Shown here piece by piece: positions 7,751-15,201 of a DNA stretch of 28,396 bases. The DNA is from DATEEW01 sp035273665 (GTDB lineage: Bacteria; Pseudomonadota; Gammaproteobacteria; Burkholderiales; SG8-39). The stretch spans positions 1 to 28,396 of the forward strand of contig DATEOW010000045.1 of the NCBI GenBank assembly GCA_035273665.1, given 5' to 3'. Numbering within the stretch: the first letter of the stretch is position 1; every line of letters begins with the position of its first letter. A program made the translations under genes and the position numbers. Below the pieces are notes generated by a model, which had not been told where the DNA came from, ran no database searches, and saw only the letters and a program-made list of their open reading frames with translations.

Positions 7751-8622
7751 ACGTTAGGGGCCGGTGCCGGCAGGCGCATAAAAAGCGTGATAACCGCTGC
7801 GAGCCGGTCACGCATTTCGCGGCGATCCACGATCAGATCGACCGCGCCTTTTTCCAACAAAAATTCGGAGCGCTGAAAACCCTCGGGCAATTTCTCGCGC
7901 ACCGTTTGCTCAATGACTCTTGGGCCGGCAAAGCCCACCAGCGCCTTTGGTTCGGCAATCACGACATCGCCTAAAAAAGCGAAGCTTGCAGAAACGCCGC
8001 CCATGGTGGGATCGGTGAGCACTGAAATGAAAGGTAGCCGGCGTGCAGCAAGTTGCGTCAAGGCTGCTGTGGTCTTGGCCATTTGCATGAGCGATAGCAA
8101 GCCTTCCTGCATACGCGCGCCGCCTGTCGCGGTAAAGCATACATACGGTAGATTTTGCTCCAGGCAAACATGTACACCGCGGACAAAACGCTCGCCGACA
8201 ACCGATCCCATGGAGCCGCCCATGAAGTCGAATTCGAATACGGCGGCAACCAAAGGAATATTGTGAATGCTGCCCTGCATGACAACCAGCGCATCGGTTT
8301 CGCCGCTATTGTTCTGGGCCTCTACCAAGCGGTCCGGGTATTTTTTCGAATCCTTGAACTTGAGCGAGTCGATCGGAGTCACTTCCGCGCCGATTTCAAA
8401 ACGTCCTTCGGCATCGAGCAGCATGTCCAAGCGCTCCCGCGCATTGATGCGATGGTGATGACCGCATTTCGGACAGACATTGGCATTGTTCTGCAAATCG
8501 GTGGTGTACAACACCGCGTCGCATGATGGACATTTGCTCCACAGGCCTTCCGGCACGGACCGGCGGCTCGCCGCTTCGGTCCGCTGAATTTTCGGGGGAA
8601 GAAGTTTTTGTAGCCAGCTCAT
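7747..8622 (-). CDS. accD: Acetyl-CoA carboxylase, carboxyltransferase beta subunit
   Basis: A 291-residue subunit that, with AccA, transfers CO2 from carboxybiotin to acetyl-CoA, giving malonyl-CoA for fatty acids. The N-terminal four-cysteine zinc ribbon is intact (Cys31, Cys34, Cys50, Cys53; CPSC and CPKC pairs). The crotonase-fold body has the TATGGARMQEG and DPTMGGVSASFA motifs near the active site. Its start overlaps the trpA stop by four bases (ATGA, 8619-8622) and its stop overlaps the folC start, so it is embedded in a coupled series. The N-terminus MSWLQKLLPPKIQ is typical. Confidence 0.97.
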   Translation of the reverse strand: MSWLQKLLPPKIQRTEAASRRSVPEGLWSKCPSCDAVLYTTDLQNNANVCPKCGHHHRINARERLDMLLDAEGRFEIGAEVTPIDSLKFKDSKKYPDRLVEAQNNSGETDALVVMQGSIHNIPLVAAVFEFDFMGGSMGSVVGERFVRGVHVCLEQNLPYVCFTATGGARMQEGLLSLMQMAKTTAALTQLAARRLPFISVLTDPTMGGVSASFAFLGDVVIAEPKALVGFAGPRVIEQTVREKLPEGFQRSEFLLEKGAVDLIVDRREMRDRLAAVITLFMRLPAPAPNV

Positions 8623-9422
8623 TGACGGTCCAATGCCTCACGAATGCCCGCAAGAAAAGCGCCGGCACGTTCGACCGCCGCGCCCTCGCCCGCGTTTTCC
8701 ATTTCCTGTATCAATCGGCTGCCGATCACGACGGCGTCGGATACGCCCGCGACCGCGCGCGCGGTTTCGCCATCGCGAATTCCAAAGCCCACACCTAAAG
8801 GCAATTTCGTCTGCGCACGAATCGGTTGCAACTTCGCCTGAACGTCGGCGATATCGATCGACGTCGCACCTGTCACGCCACGCAGAGAAACATAGTAGAT
8901 ATAACCCGTGGCCAATTTCACCAGTTGCTCGATCCGTTTCTGGGTCGAAGTCGGGGCAAGGAGAAAGATGAGATCCAGGCCATGCCGTCGCACCAACTCC
9001 GCAAACACGGCACATTCTTCCGGCGGATAGTCGACCACCAACACACCGTCCACACCCGCCGCTTGCGCACGTTGCGCAAAGTTTTCGATGCCCATCGCTT
9101 CGATCGGATTGGCATAGCCCATCAAGACCACTGCGGTGTTCTGATTCTTCTTGCGAAACTCGCTGACGTAGACCAACACATCATCCAGGCCGACGCCGTG
9201 CTTCAACGCGCGTTCGCTCGCACGTTGAATCACCGGGCCGTCGGCCATAGGATCGGAAAAAGGTACGCCGAGTTCGATGATGTCCGCCCCGGCATCCACA
9301 AGCGCGTGCATCAATGGCACGGTGAGTTTCGGGGCGGGATCGCCCGCGGTGACAAAAGGAATCAGCGCTTTTTTGTTATTGCGCGCAAGACCCTCGAATA
9401 TTTTTTGAATTCTTGATGGCAT
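8619..9422 (-). CDS. trpA: Tryptophan synthase alpha subunit
   Basis: A 267-residue TIM-barrel subunit that splits indole-3-glycerol phosphate to indole and glyceraldehyde 3-phosphate, passing indole to TrpB. Catalytic residues Glu50 (IELGVPFSDP) and Asp61 (MADGPV) are present. The glycine-rich phosphate-binding loop GVGFGIRDGE is near residue 210. The start ATG is 29 bases after the trpB stop. No Shine-Dalgarno sequence is evident in the upstream CTTTTATTCCAT, which is unusual beside its coupled neighbours and may lower its expression or reflect readthrough of ribosomes from trpB. Confidence 0.96.
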   Translation of the reverse strand: MPSRIQKIFEGLARNNKKALIPFVTAGDPAPKLTVPLMHALVDAGADIIELGVPFSDPMADGPVIQRASERALKHGVGLDDVLVYVSEFRKKNQNTAVVLMGYANPIEAMGIENFAQRAQAAGVDGVLVVDYPPEECAVFAELVRRHGLDLIFLLAPTSTQKRIEQLVKLATGYIYYVSLRGVTGATSIDIADVQAKLQPIRAQTKLPLGVGFGIRDGETARAVAGVSDAVVIGSRLIQEMENAGEGAAVERAGAFLAGIREALDRQ

Positions 9423-9451
9423 ATGGAATAAAAGCGAGCGACGAGGCGCGC

Positions 9452-10651
9452 TTAAAACTTCAGTCCCGATTTCTCGGCGACCGTGTGCATATCTTTATCG
9501 CCGCGACCGGAAAGGTTGACGAGCAGAATCTTGTCGCGTGCCAGGGTAGGCGCAAGTTTGCATGCGTATGCGAGTGCATGACTCGATTCAAGTGCCGGAA
9601 TAATGCCTTCGTAATGGCAGCAATCGTGAAAGGCTTGTAGCGCTTCGTCGTCCGTGATGGTCACGTACTCCGCGCGCGAACTGTCTTTCAGATAAGCGTG
9701 CTCCGGACCGACACCGGGGTAATCGAGGCCCGCGGAGATCGAATGCGTCTCGATGATCTGGCCGTTCTTATCCTGTAGCAAATAAGTACGATTGCCATGT
9801 AGAACGCCGGGTGTTCCCGCGGTCAGCGATGCCGCGTGTTGGCCGCTCTTGAGCCCATGGCCTGCCGCTTCGACGCCGATCAGTTGTACATGCTCGTAAG
9901 AAATATAAGGGTAGAAGATGCCCATCGCATTCGACCCCCCGCCCACGCATGCGATTACCGCATCCGGTTGGCGACCCGCCATCGCCGGCATCTGTTCGAT
10001 CGACTCTTTGCCTATGACGGACTGGAAATCACGCACCATCATCGGATAAGGATGTGGACCCGCGACCGTACCGATGATGTAAAAAGTGTTGTGGACATTG
10101 GTGACCCAATCGCGCATCGCTTCATTCAGCGCGTCCTTCAGGGTCCTGGAGCCCGATTCAACCGGCACGACCGTCGCACCGAGCAGCTTCATGCGATAGA
10201 CGTTGGCAGCTTGGCGCTTCACATCCTCGGAACCCATATAGACCACACATTCCATGCCATAACGCGCAGCCACCGTTGCCGTCGCTACGCCATGCTGACC
10301 CGCTCCGGTCTCGGCGATCACGCGCGGCTTGCCCATGCGACGGGCAAGCAGTGCTTGGCCGATGGTGTTGTTCACCTTGTGTGCACCGGTATGATTTAAA
10401 TCTTCACGCTTGAGATAAATCTGCGCCCCGCCCAAGAGGCCGGACCAGCGCTTGGCGTGATAAATGGGGCTTGGACGGCCGACAAAATGCTTCAGCTCGT
10501 ATTCGAACTCGGCGACGAATTCCAGATCATGCTGATACTTGGCATAGGCTTCGCGCAATTCTTCGAGCGCATGCACCAGCGTTTCAGCCACAAACACTCC
10601 GCCATAGGGACCGAAATGGCCCCGCGCATCCGGCAGGTCATACATCTGCAT
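9452..10651 (-). CDS. trpB: Tryptophan synthase beta subunit
   Basis: A 399-residue PLP enzyme that condenses indole with serine to tryptophan. The Schiff-base Lys is in HTGAHKVNN (Lys92). The phosphate-binding loop CVGGGSNAMG and the catalytic Glu of AETGAGQHG are present. Length and N-terminus (DARGHFGPYGGVFVAETL) are those of TrpB1. The start overlaps the end of trpF by 14 bases, with a GGAG ribosome-binding site seven bases before the first ATG inside trpF. A second in-frame ATG two codons later is possible but has worse spacing. Confidence 0.97.
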   Translation of the reverse strand: MQMYDLPDARGHFGPYGGVFVAETLVHALEELREAYAKYQHDLEFVAEFEYELKHFVGRPSPIYHAKRWSGLLGGAQIYLKREDLNHTGAHKVNNTIGQALLARRMGKPRVIAETGAGQHGVATATVAARYGMECVVYMGSEDVKRQAANVYRMKLLGATVVPVESGSRTLKDALNEAMRDWVTNVHNTFYIIGTVAGPHPYPMMVRDFQSVIGKESIEQMPAMAGRQPDAVIACVGGGSNAMGIFYPYISYEHVQLIGVEAAGHGLKSGQHAASLTAGTPGVLHGNRTYLLQDKNGQIIETHSISAGLDYPGVGPEHAYLKDSSRAEYVTITDDEALQAFHDCCHYEGIIPALESSHALAYACKLAPTLARDKILLVNLSGRGDKDMHTVAEKSGLKF

Positions 10652-11261
10652 TACGAACTCCTGCGATGAAAGCAGCCATCAGCTGCTCGTCTTTGATGCC
10701 CTTGGCGGATTCGACACCGCTTGATACATCCACGGCCCATGGGCGTACGCGTCTGACCGCTTCACCCACATTGCCGGGGTTCAAACCGCCGGACAGCACC
10801 AAGGGTTTGTGCAAATTTCGCGGGATCAGATCCCAGTCGAAGGCCTCACCCGTCCCGCCATACAAATTGTCGCTGTAGGCGTCGAAGAGGTAGCCGGCGG
10901 CCCCTGTGAAAGAAGCTGCGTATTCTAGCAAATCCACCCCCGGCCTGACCCGGATTGCCTTGAGATAGGGTCGTCCAAAGCTGGCGCAAAAGGCCGGCGT
11001 TTCGTCCCCATGAAACTGCAAGGCCGTGATCCCGCACACTTTTAGTACCGCTTCGACTGCTTGTTCGGTCGCATTGACGAATAGCCCAACAGGCATCACA
11101 AAAGGCGGCAGTGCCGCAATGATTTCTCGCCCACGCGCCGCATCCAGGGCGCGGGGGCTGGGCGCATAGAACACGAGGCCAATGGCGTCGGCGCCCAGGC
11201 GCGCCGCAACCTGACCATCTTCGGGCCGGGTAATCCCGCAGATTTTGATGCGTGTTTTCAT
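10638..11261 (-). CDS. trpF: Phosphoribosylanthranilate isomerase
   Basis: A 207-residue TIM-barrel enzyme performing the Amadori rearrangement of phosphoribosylanthranilate in tryptophan synthesis. It starts TRIKICGIT, where Cys is the catalytic general base. The FHGDE motif, FDAYSD (catalytic Asp region), LSGGLNPGNV and VDVSSGVES are all present. The open frame extends about 105 codons further upstream, but that part reads through truA in another frame; the ATG at 11261 overlaps the truA stop as ATGA and begins the conserved N-terminus. It is a stand-alone trpF, not fused to trpC. Confidence 0.96.
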   Translation of the reverse strand: MKTRIKICGITRPEDGQVAARLGADAIGLVFYAPSPRALDAARGREIIAALPPFVMPVGLFVNATEQAVEAVLKVCGITALQFHGDETPAFCASFGRPYLKAIRVRPGVDLLEYAASFTGAAGYLFDAYSDNLYGGTGEAFDWDLIPRNLHKPLVLSGGLNPGNVGEAVRRVRPWAVDVSSGVESAKGIKDEQLMAAFIAGVRNADV

Positions 11262-12058
11262 GCGTCCGTGGTCAAAAAGTCGAAAGGCATCATAGGCAGG
11301 AATGCGGGTAGCCGCCATGCGTCCGGATATTGCACGCCACTCAAATACAAGCCCGCCGCCGGAAAGGTCGGCGCGGCGCGGCCGCGATCGCGCGATGCGA
11401 GGACCTCGCCGATCCACTCCATGGCGTGCGCACCCTTGCCGATGTACACCAATGATCCCACCAGATTGCGGACCATGTGATGTAGGAAAGCGTTCGCACG
11501 AAACTTGAAAATCAAATACGGCCCATGCCGGGAAATACGCGCTTCCTCCATGATGCGCATCGGGCTTTTCGCTTGGCATTCGGCCGAACGGAAGGCGCTG
11601 AAGTCTTGCTCCCCCAATAATAGTTCGGCAGCCCTTTGCATGGCGTCTTCGTCGAGCGGCAGATGAAACCAGCCGACTTGGTGTGCATACAATGCGGGCC
11701 GAATCGGGTGGTTGTAGAGCACGTAGGTATAGCTACGCGCTGCGGCGCTGAAACGCGCGCTGAATTCACGGTCAACTTCTTTCGCCCATTGGACGGCAAT
11801 GCCGTCGGGCAAATGTGCGTTGGCACCACGCACCCAAGCGGATTCGGGGCGCTCTACCTCAACATCGAAATGCGCAACCTGCGCGCATGCATGTACACCG
11901 GCGTCAGTGCGACCTGCGCCCTGCACCCGGATAGGCGAAGCGGCCACGGCGCTCAATGCGGCTTGTAGATGGTCCTGCACGGTGTTACCAGAAGGCTGCG
12001 ACTGCCAGCCTTCGAAGGCACTGCCGTCATACGCCAGGCCGATTGCAATGCGTTTCAA
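11258..12058 (-). CDS. truA: tRNA pseudouridine38-40 synthase
   Basis: A 266-residue pseudouridine synthase acting on positions 38-40 of the tRNA anticodon arm. The catalytic Asp is in GAGRTDAGVHA (Asp52). Other TruA blocks are YDGSAFEGWQ, ARSYTYVLYN and FLHHMVRNLVGS. The start is TTG at 12056-12058, with GGGA seven bases upstream; a nearby ATG is out of frame and meets a stop after three codons. The fimV terminator ends about a dozen bases upstream, so the gene has little room for a promoter of its own. Its link with trpF through ATGA is a known betaproteobacterial arrangement. In enterobacteria truA is instead near dedA. Confidence 0.95.
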   Translation of the reverse strand: MKRIAIGLAYDGSAFEGWQSQPSGNTVQDHLQAALSAVAASPIRVQGAGRTDAGVHACAQVAHFDVEVERPESAWVRGANAHLPDGIAVQWAKEVDREFSARFSAAARSYTYVLYNHPIRPALYAHQVGWFHLPLDEDAMQRAAELLLGEQDFSAFRSAECQAKSPMRIMEEARISRHGPYLIFKFRANAFLHHMVRNLVGSLVYIGKGAHAMEWIGEVLASRDRGRAAPTFPAAGLYLSGVQYPDAWRLPAFLPMMPFDFLTTDA

Positions 12059-12071
12059 ATTCGCATCCCGG

Positions 12072-12100
12072 AAAAAAACAAGGCCGCATTCGCGGCCTCG
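12072..12100 (-). terminator. Rho-independent terminator downstream of fimV
   Basis: Minus strand: GAGGCCGC, loop GAAT, GCGGCCTT, then GTTTTTTT. The six-base GC stem GGCCGC/GCGGCC with a four-base loop and T-tract is canonical. It lies in the 63-base space between fimV and truA, so transcripts from fimV should mostly end here. Confidence 0.85.
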
Positions 12101-12121
12101 TCGAGAGTGGTTTCGCGAAGC

Positions 12122-14956
12122 TTAACGCATCGCTCCAAGCATGGTGCGGGCTTGGTCTTGTTGGGCGTTGTCGCCTTCTTTTAAAACTTCATTGAGCAGT
12201 TCGCGTGCACCGTCTTTATCGCCCATTTCCTCGTAGGCCTTAGCGAGGTCGAGCTTCGTGGCGACTTCTTGCCAATGCGAATCGCTGTCGCCTTCATTGA
12301 GGTCGAGATTGAGGCCGGACAAATCCACTGCAGCGACTTCGCGTGCTTCGTCGACTTTGAAATCCAGATCGATGACATTTGAACTGGCCGCCGCGGGGCG
12401 CATCCCGCTGCCATTCGCGGATGCGGGCGTGTCACCGCTATCGGGCAATTCGAAATCGATATTCAAGTCTTCCGTCGTCGCGGGCCGCGGCGCATTGGCC
12501 GTCATGTCGCTCACCGCCTTCTTGGTGGCGTCGTCCATGATGAAGGTGCCGCTCGGCGAGAAGTCGACCGTTTCCGCTTCCGGTTTGCTATCGCCACCCA
12601 TGTTCAAATCGATGTCCAGACCTGCATCATCCTGCGCATCGTCAAGCGCGAGGTCCGGAGCGCTTGAGGCATTGCCTCGACCCAGGTCGATATCCAAAAT
12701 CGGTTGCGAAAGCTCGACGGGTTCGGGTGCGGAGTACTGCGCGGGTTCAACTGTCGTGTCGTACACAGGGGCTGCCATCGGTGCTGACATCGCCATCGCC
12801 GCAGCGCCGCTGCCCGGAGCCGTAGCGGGATCGCCTTGGTGCGAATACATCGGATTATCCGGATCGATGCCGCGGCCCATCTCTGCCGCCTTGGTCCATT
12901 CCACTCCTGTACCACCGGTTGCGGCATAGATTTCACCGGCTGTGGCTTCGAAGGCTTTGAGGTCTTTGCGGCCCGCATAGATTTCGAGCAGCTTCACGCG
13001 AACGGCTTGGCGGCTAGGGTCCTTTTGCAAGGCTTCTTTCAGGATTTCTTCGGCCTGCGCGTCGCGCCCATAGGCCATATACACATCGGCTTCCGCGATC
13101 GGATCGACTTCATCCGTATCAATCGAGCCCAAAGCACTCTGACTGAAGTCGGTTTGCATCGAATGAGAGCCGGTATCGACACTACGCCCGCCGGTGGTTC
13201 CGAAGACGGAACTGGAATCGGTTGTGGTCGCGCCGATCAAACTGTTGTTCAATCCGGCGCTTTGCTTCCGGCGCCATATCGCGAGACCGACCAGGGCTAA
13301 GACCGCGGCAATAATCGCGGCCGGGATCAACGGATTCTCCATCAGCATGTCGAAGACCGTAGGTTCTTCGGCCGCTGCGACAGGCGTTGAAGCCGGCGGC
13401 GTGACGGGTTTAGCTTCGGGTGGCGTAACCGGCGCGGGCGGTTCGACAACCGGTGCAGAAGGCGTCTCGGTGGTCGTAACCGGCGGCGTTACTTCGGGCG
13501 TCGCGGGCGTCGGCGAGACGGGATCCGGTGTGGCCGCGATTGGGGCTTCTGGTTTGGGTGGTTCCACCTTGGCCGGTTCGACGGGTTTCGCCGGTTCCGC
13601 CGCTTTGGGCGGCTCTGGTGCTTTGAGGGGCTCGGTTGCTTTAGAAGCTTCCGCTTTTTTGGCTGCTGCAGCGGCCGCAGCCGATGCGGCGGCCTGCTTT
13701 TGCAACTCGGCCAACTGCTGATTCTTCAGTTCGACGACAGTCTGCAGATCTTTGACGTTACGTTCCAGTTCCGTCACACGTTGCTGCGCGTCACGCAACG
13801 CTTTTTCGCGCGCTGCGAGATCGTCCGCGCTCAGGCCCTTGGCCCCCGCGCCAGGCTTAGATTCTTCGGCGCGCGACAGGCGGACCTGATCTTTGGGCGC
13901 TTCGGCCGGCAGCTTTTCTTCCGGTTTAGTCGTGATTCGACCGGCGGCTTTTTGCCCGGTCTTTTCCGCGGCGGGCGCAGGTGCGGCTGCGACCTGTTGC
14001 GCCAGCTTCGTCCGGTAGTCGCTGAACTCCTTCGATTGCGTATTGACGACCTTGACGGCTTCGTCCTGGCTCAGCTTCGCGGCTTCAGCGGCATCCGGAA
14101 TACGGAGGATGCGGCCTGTCCGGACGAGGTTGATGTTCTTATTAATGAAGGCGTCTTCATTGGCCCGTTGAATAGCGACCAACATTTGCTCCAGGCTCAC
14201 GTCGGCTGTTTTATTCGCGGCGGCGATTTCGCCCAGTGTGTCGCCTTGTTTCACTTCATAGGACTTCGCGCCGCTTGCGGTCGTCTCAGCGGGCTTTGCT
14301 TCGGCTTTTGCATCGGCAGGCGCAGGGGCGCCTGGAGCCGGTTTAGCCGCAGTTTTCTTCTCTGCTTTAGGAGCCGGTGCTGGCTTTGCTTCGGCTTTCG
14401 CTTCTGGCGCCGGCTTTGCTGGCGGCTCGGCCTTCGCTGCGGGCGCTGGCTCCGGAGCAGGCAACGGCTTCGCTTCAACGATGGGCTTCGGTTCCGGCTT
14501 CGCAGGTTCTTTTGGCGTTACGGCGACCGGCGGCGTAACGCTCGGTTGTGGCGCTTGATAGCCAACGGGATCCAATAAGAAGGTGTATTGACGCACCAAA
14601 CGACCGCTCGCGGAGTTCAATTCGAGCAGTACGTCTAAATAGGGTTCTTCAACCGGTTGAGGGGTCGCTAAGCTAACGACGTAACGATCGCCGCGTTTAA
14701 CCACGTTCGCGCGGACCTGAGTCATGACACCGCTGTAATCAACTCCCGCTTGGCGGAAGGCATCCGGCGATGCGATTCGAGCGCTCAGCGAATCGGCTTC
14801 ATTCGCTTGAAGCGCGACGATTTCAATTTCCGCTTTGAGAGGCTGCCCCAGCCCCGATAGAACGCTGAGCTTGCCGAGGCCCGCGGCAAGCGCGAAACCT
14901 GGACTGAGAAGAAGCAGCGCGCTTGCGAACAGGCTAATTTTTGTAGTGGATCGCAC
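12122..14956 (-). CDS. fimV: FimV-family pilus assembly / peptidoglycan-binding protein
   Basis: About 944 residues. In order: a signal peptide (1-24, ending ALAA), the conserved FimV N-terminal domain (about 25-130, GLGKLSVLSGLGQPLKAEIE), an Ala/Pro/Lys-rich linker (136-228), a LysM peptidoglycan-binding domain (about 231-287, YEVKQGDTLGEIA), a coiled coil (about 380-430), a second Pro-rich linker, one transmembrane helix (about 542-561, followed by RRKQ), a long acidic cytoplasmic part, and a C-terminal TPR-like FimV cap (DLAKAYEEMGDKDGARELL). In Pseudomonas FimV acts in type IV pilus assembly and cAMP control; in other bacteria it resembles the polar landmark HubP. I chose GTG at 14956, preceded by GCGGGAA, because the signal peptide starts there. 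A GTG at 15013 would add 19 residues that look unrelated to a signal sequence. Confidence 0.9.
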   Translation of the reverse strand: MRSTTKISLFASALLLLSPGFALAAGLGKLSVLSGLGQPLKAEIEIVALQANEADSLSARIASPDAFRQAGVDYSGVMTQVRANVVKRGDRYVVSLATPQPVEEPYLDVLLELNSASGRLVRQYTFLLDPVGYQAPQPSVTPPVAVTPKEPAKPEPKPIVEAKPLPAPEPAPAAKAEPPAKPAPEAKAEAKPAPAPKAEKKTAAKPAPGAPAPADAKAEAKPAETTASGAKSYEVKQGDTLGEIAAANKTADVSLEQMLVAIQRANEDAFINKNINLVRTGRILRIPDAAEAAKLSQDEAVKVVNTQSKEFSDYRTKLAQQVAAAPAPAAEKTGQKAAGRITTKPEEKLPAEAPKDQVRLSRAEESKPGAGAKGLSADDLAAREKALRDAQQRVTELERNVKDLQTVVELKNQQLAELQKQAAASAAAAAAAKKAEASKATEPLKAPEPPKAAEPAKPVEPAKVEPPKPEAPIAATPDPVSPTPATPEVTPPVTTTETPSAPVVEPPAPVTPPEAKPVTPPASTPVAAAEEPTVFDMLMENPLIPAAIIAAVLALVGLAIWRRKQSAGLNNSLIGATTTDSSSVFGTTGGRSVDTGSHSMQTDFSQSALGSIDTDEVDPIAEADVYMAYGRDAQAEEILKEALQKDPSRQAVRVKLLEIYAGRKDLKAFEATAGEIYAATGGTGVEWTKAAEMGRGIDPDNPMYSHQGDPATAPGSGAAAMAMSAPMAAPVYDTTVEPAQYSAPEPVELSQPILDIDLGRGNASSAPDLALDDAQDDAGLDIDLNMGGDSKPEAETVDFSPSGTFIMDDATKKAVSDMTANAPRPATTEDLNIDFELPDSGDTPASANGSGMRPAAASSNVIDLDFKVDEAREVAAVDLSGLNLDLNEGDSDSHWQEVATKLDLAKAYEEMGDKDGARELLNEVLKEGDNAQQDQARTMLGAMR

Positions 14957-15046
14957 AGTCGTTTCCCGCTGTAGTTGCCCCGCCGTTGCAGACGCAGTTG
15001 GCCAATTTCCCACCCTGCCGCCCTTTGAGGGATAAATCGAGGTAGC

Positions 15047-15075
15047 AACATAGCATCAGGAACTTAGCCTAGCAA
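15047..15075 (-). promoter_or_regulatory. Candidate sigma-70 promoter of fimV
   Basis: Minus strand: TTGCTA (15070-15075) and TATGTT (15047-15052) separated by exactly 17 bases; each hexamer matches the consensus at four of six positions. Transcription would begin near 15040, about 84 bases before the preferred GTG start. A 22-bp dyad overlaps the -35 box. Confidence 0.45.
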
Positions 15076-15085
15076 GCTAAGCTAA
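15064..15085. repeat. 22-bp dyad overlapping the fimV -35 box, candidate operator
   Basis: TTAGC, C, TAGC, AA, GCTA, A, GCTAA: nine of ten base pairs of two half-sites are symmetric around a central AA, with a single mismatch. The two-base centre makes an RNA hairpin unlikely, so a protein-binding DNA site is the better reading. It covers the candidate -35 hexamer at 15070-15075. Confidence 0.45.
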
Positions 15086-15150
15086 TGGCTCAAATATGTG
15101 GATAAGCCAAAAATTACTCGGGGACGCGCTATTGGGGAAGCGAGTCACGC

Positions 15151-15186
15151 GGGGTATATGCCCTCGGCATAGGCCAAGGGCACCCC
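15151..15186 (-). other. Nested alternative hairpins in the asd-fimV spacer
   Basis: Two mutually exclusive stems can form. The larger pairs GGGGT (15151-15155) with ACCCC (15182-15186) and GCCCT (15160-15164) with AGGGC (15177-15181). The smaller pairs TATGCC (15157-15162) with GGCATA (15166-15171). Neither is followed by a good T-tract on either strand, so this is not a standard terminator, although it lies just 16 bases after the asd stop where one would be expected. Confidence 0.4.
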
Positions 15187-15201
15187 TTATGGCGATGAGA
15201 T

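Noticed and set aside
8826..10399. Plus-strand frames of 196 and 187 codons antisense to trpA and trpB
   Set aside because: Fully contained in strongly conserved genes on the other strand, with no coherent protein features.
11262..11579. N-terminal extension of the trpF frame by about 105 codons
   Set aside because: It reads truA in another frame; the TrpF family begins at TRIKICGIT, and the ATG at 11261 overlaps the truA stop as expected.
13194..14578. Two long plus-strand frames (175 and 292 codons) antisense to fimV
   Set aside because: They mirror the Ala/Pro/Lys/Glu low-complexity linkers of fimV, giving Gly/Ser/Val- and Arg/Leu/Phe-rich nonsense proteins; no ribosome-binding site or family match.
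14957..15013. Earlier GTG start for fimV
   Set aside because: It would put 19 polar residues before the signal peptide and leave no better ribosome-binding site; not fully excluded.
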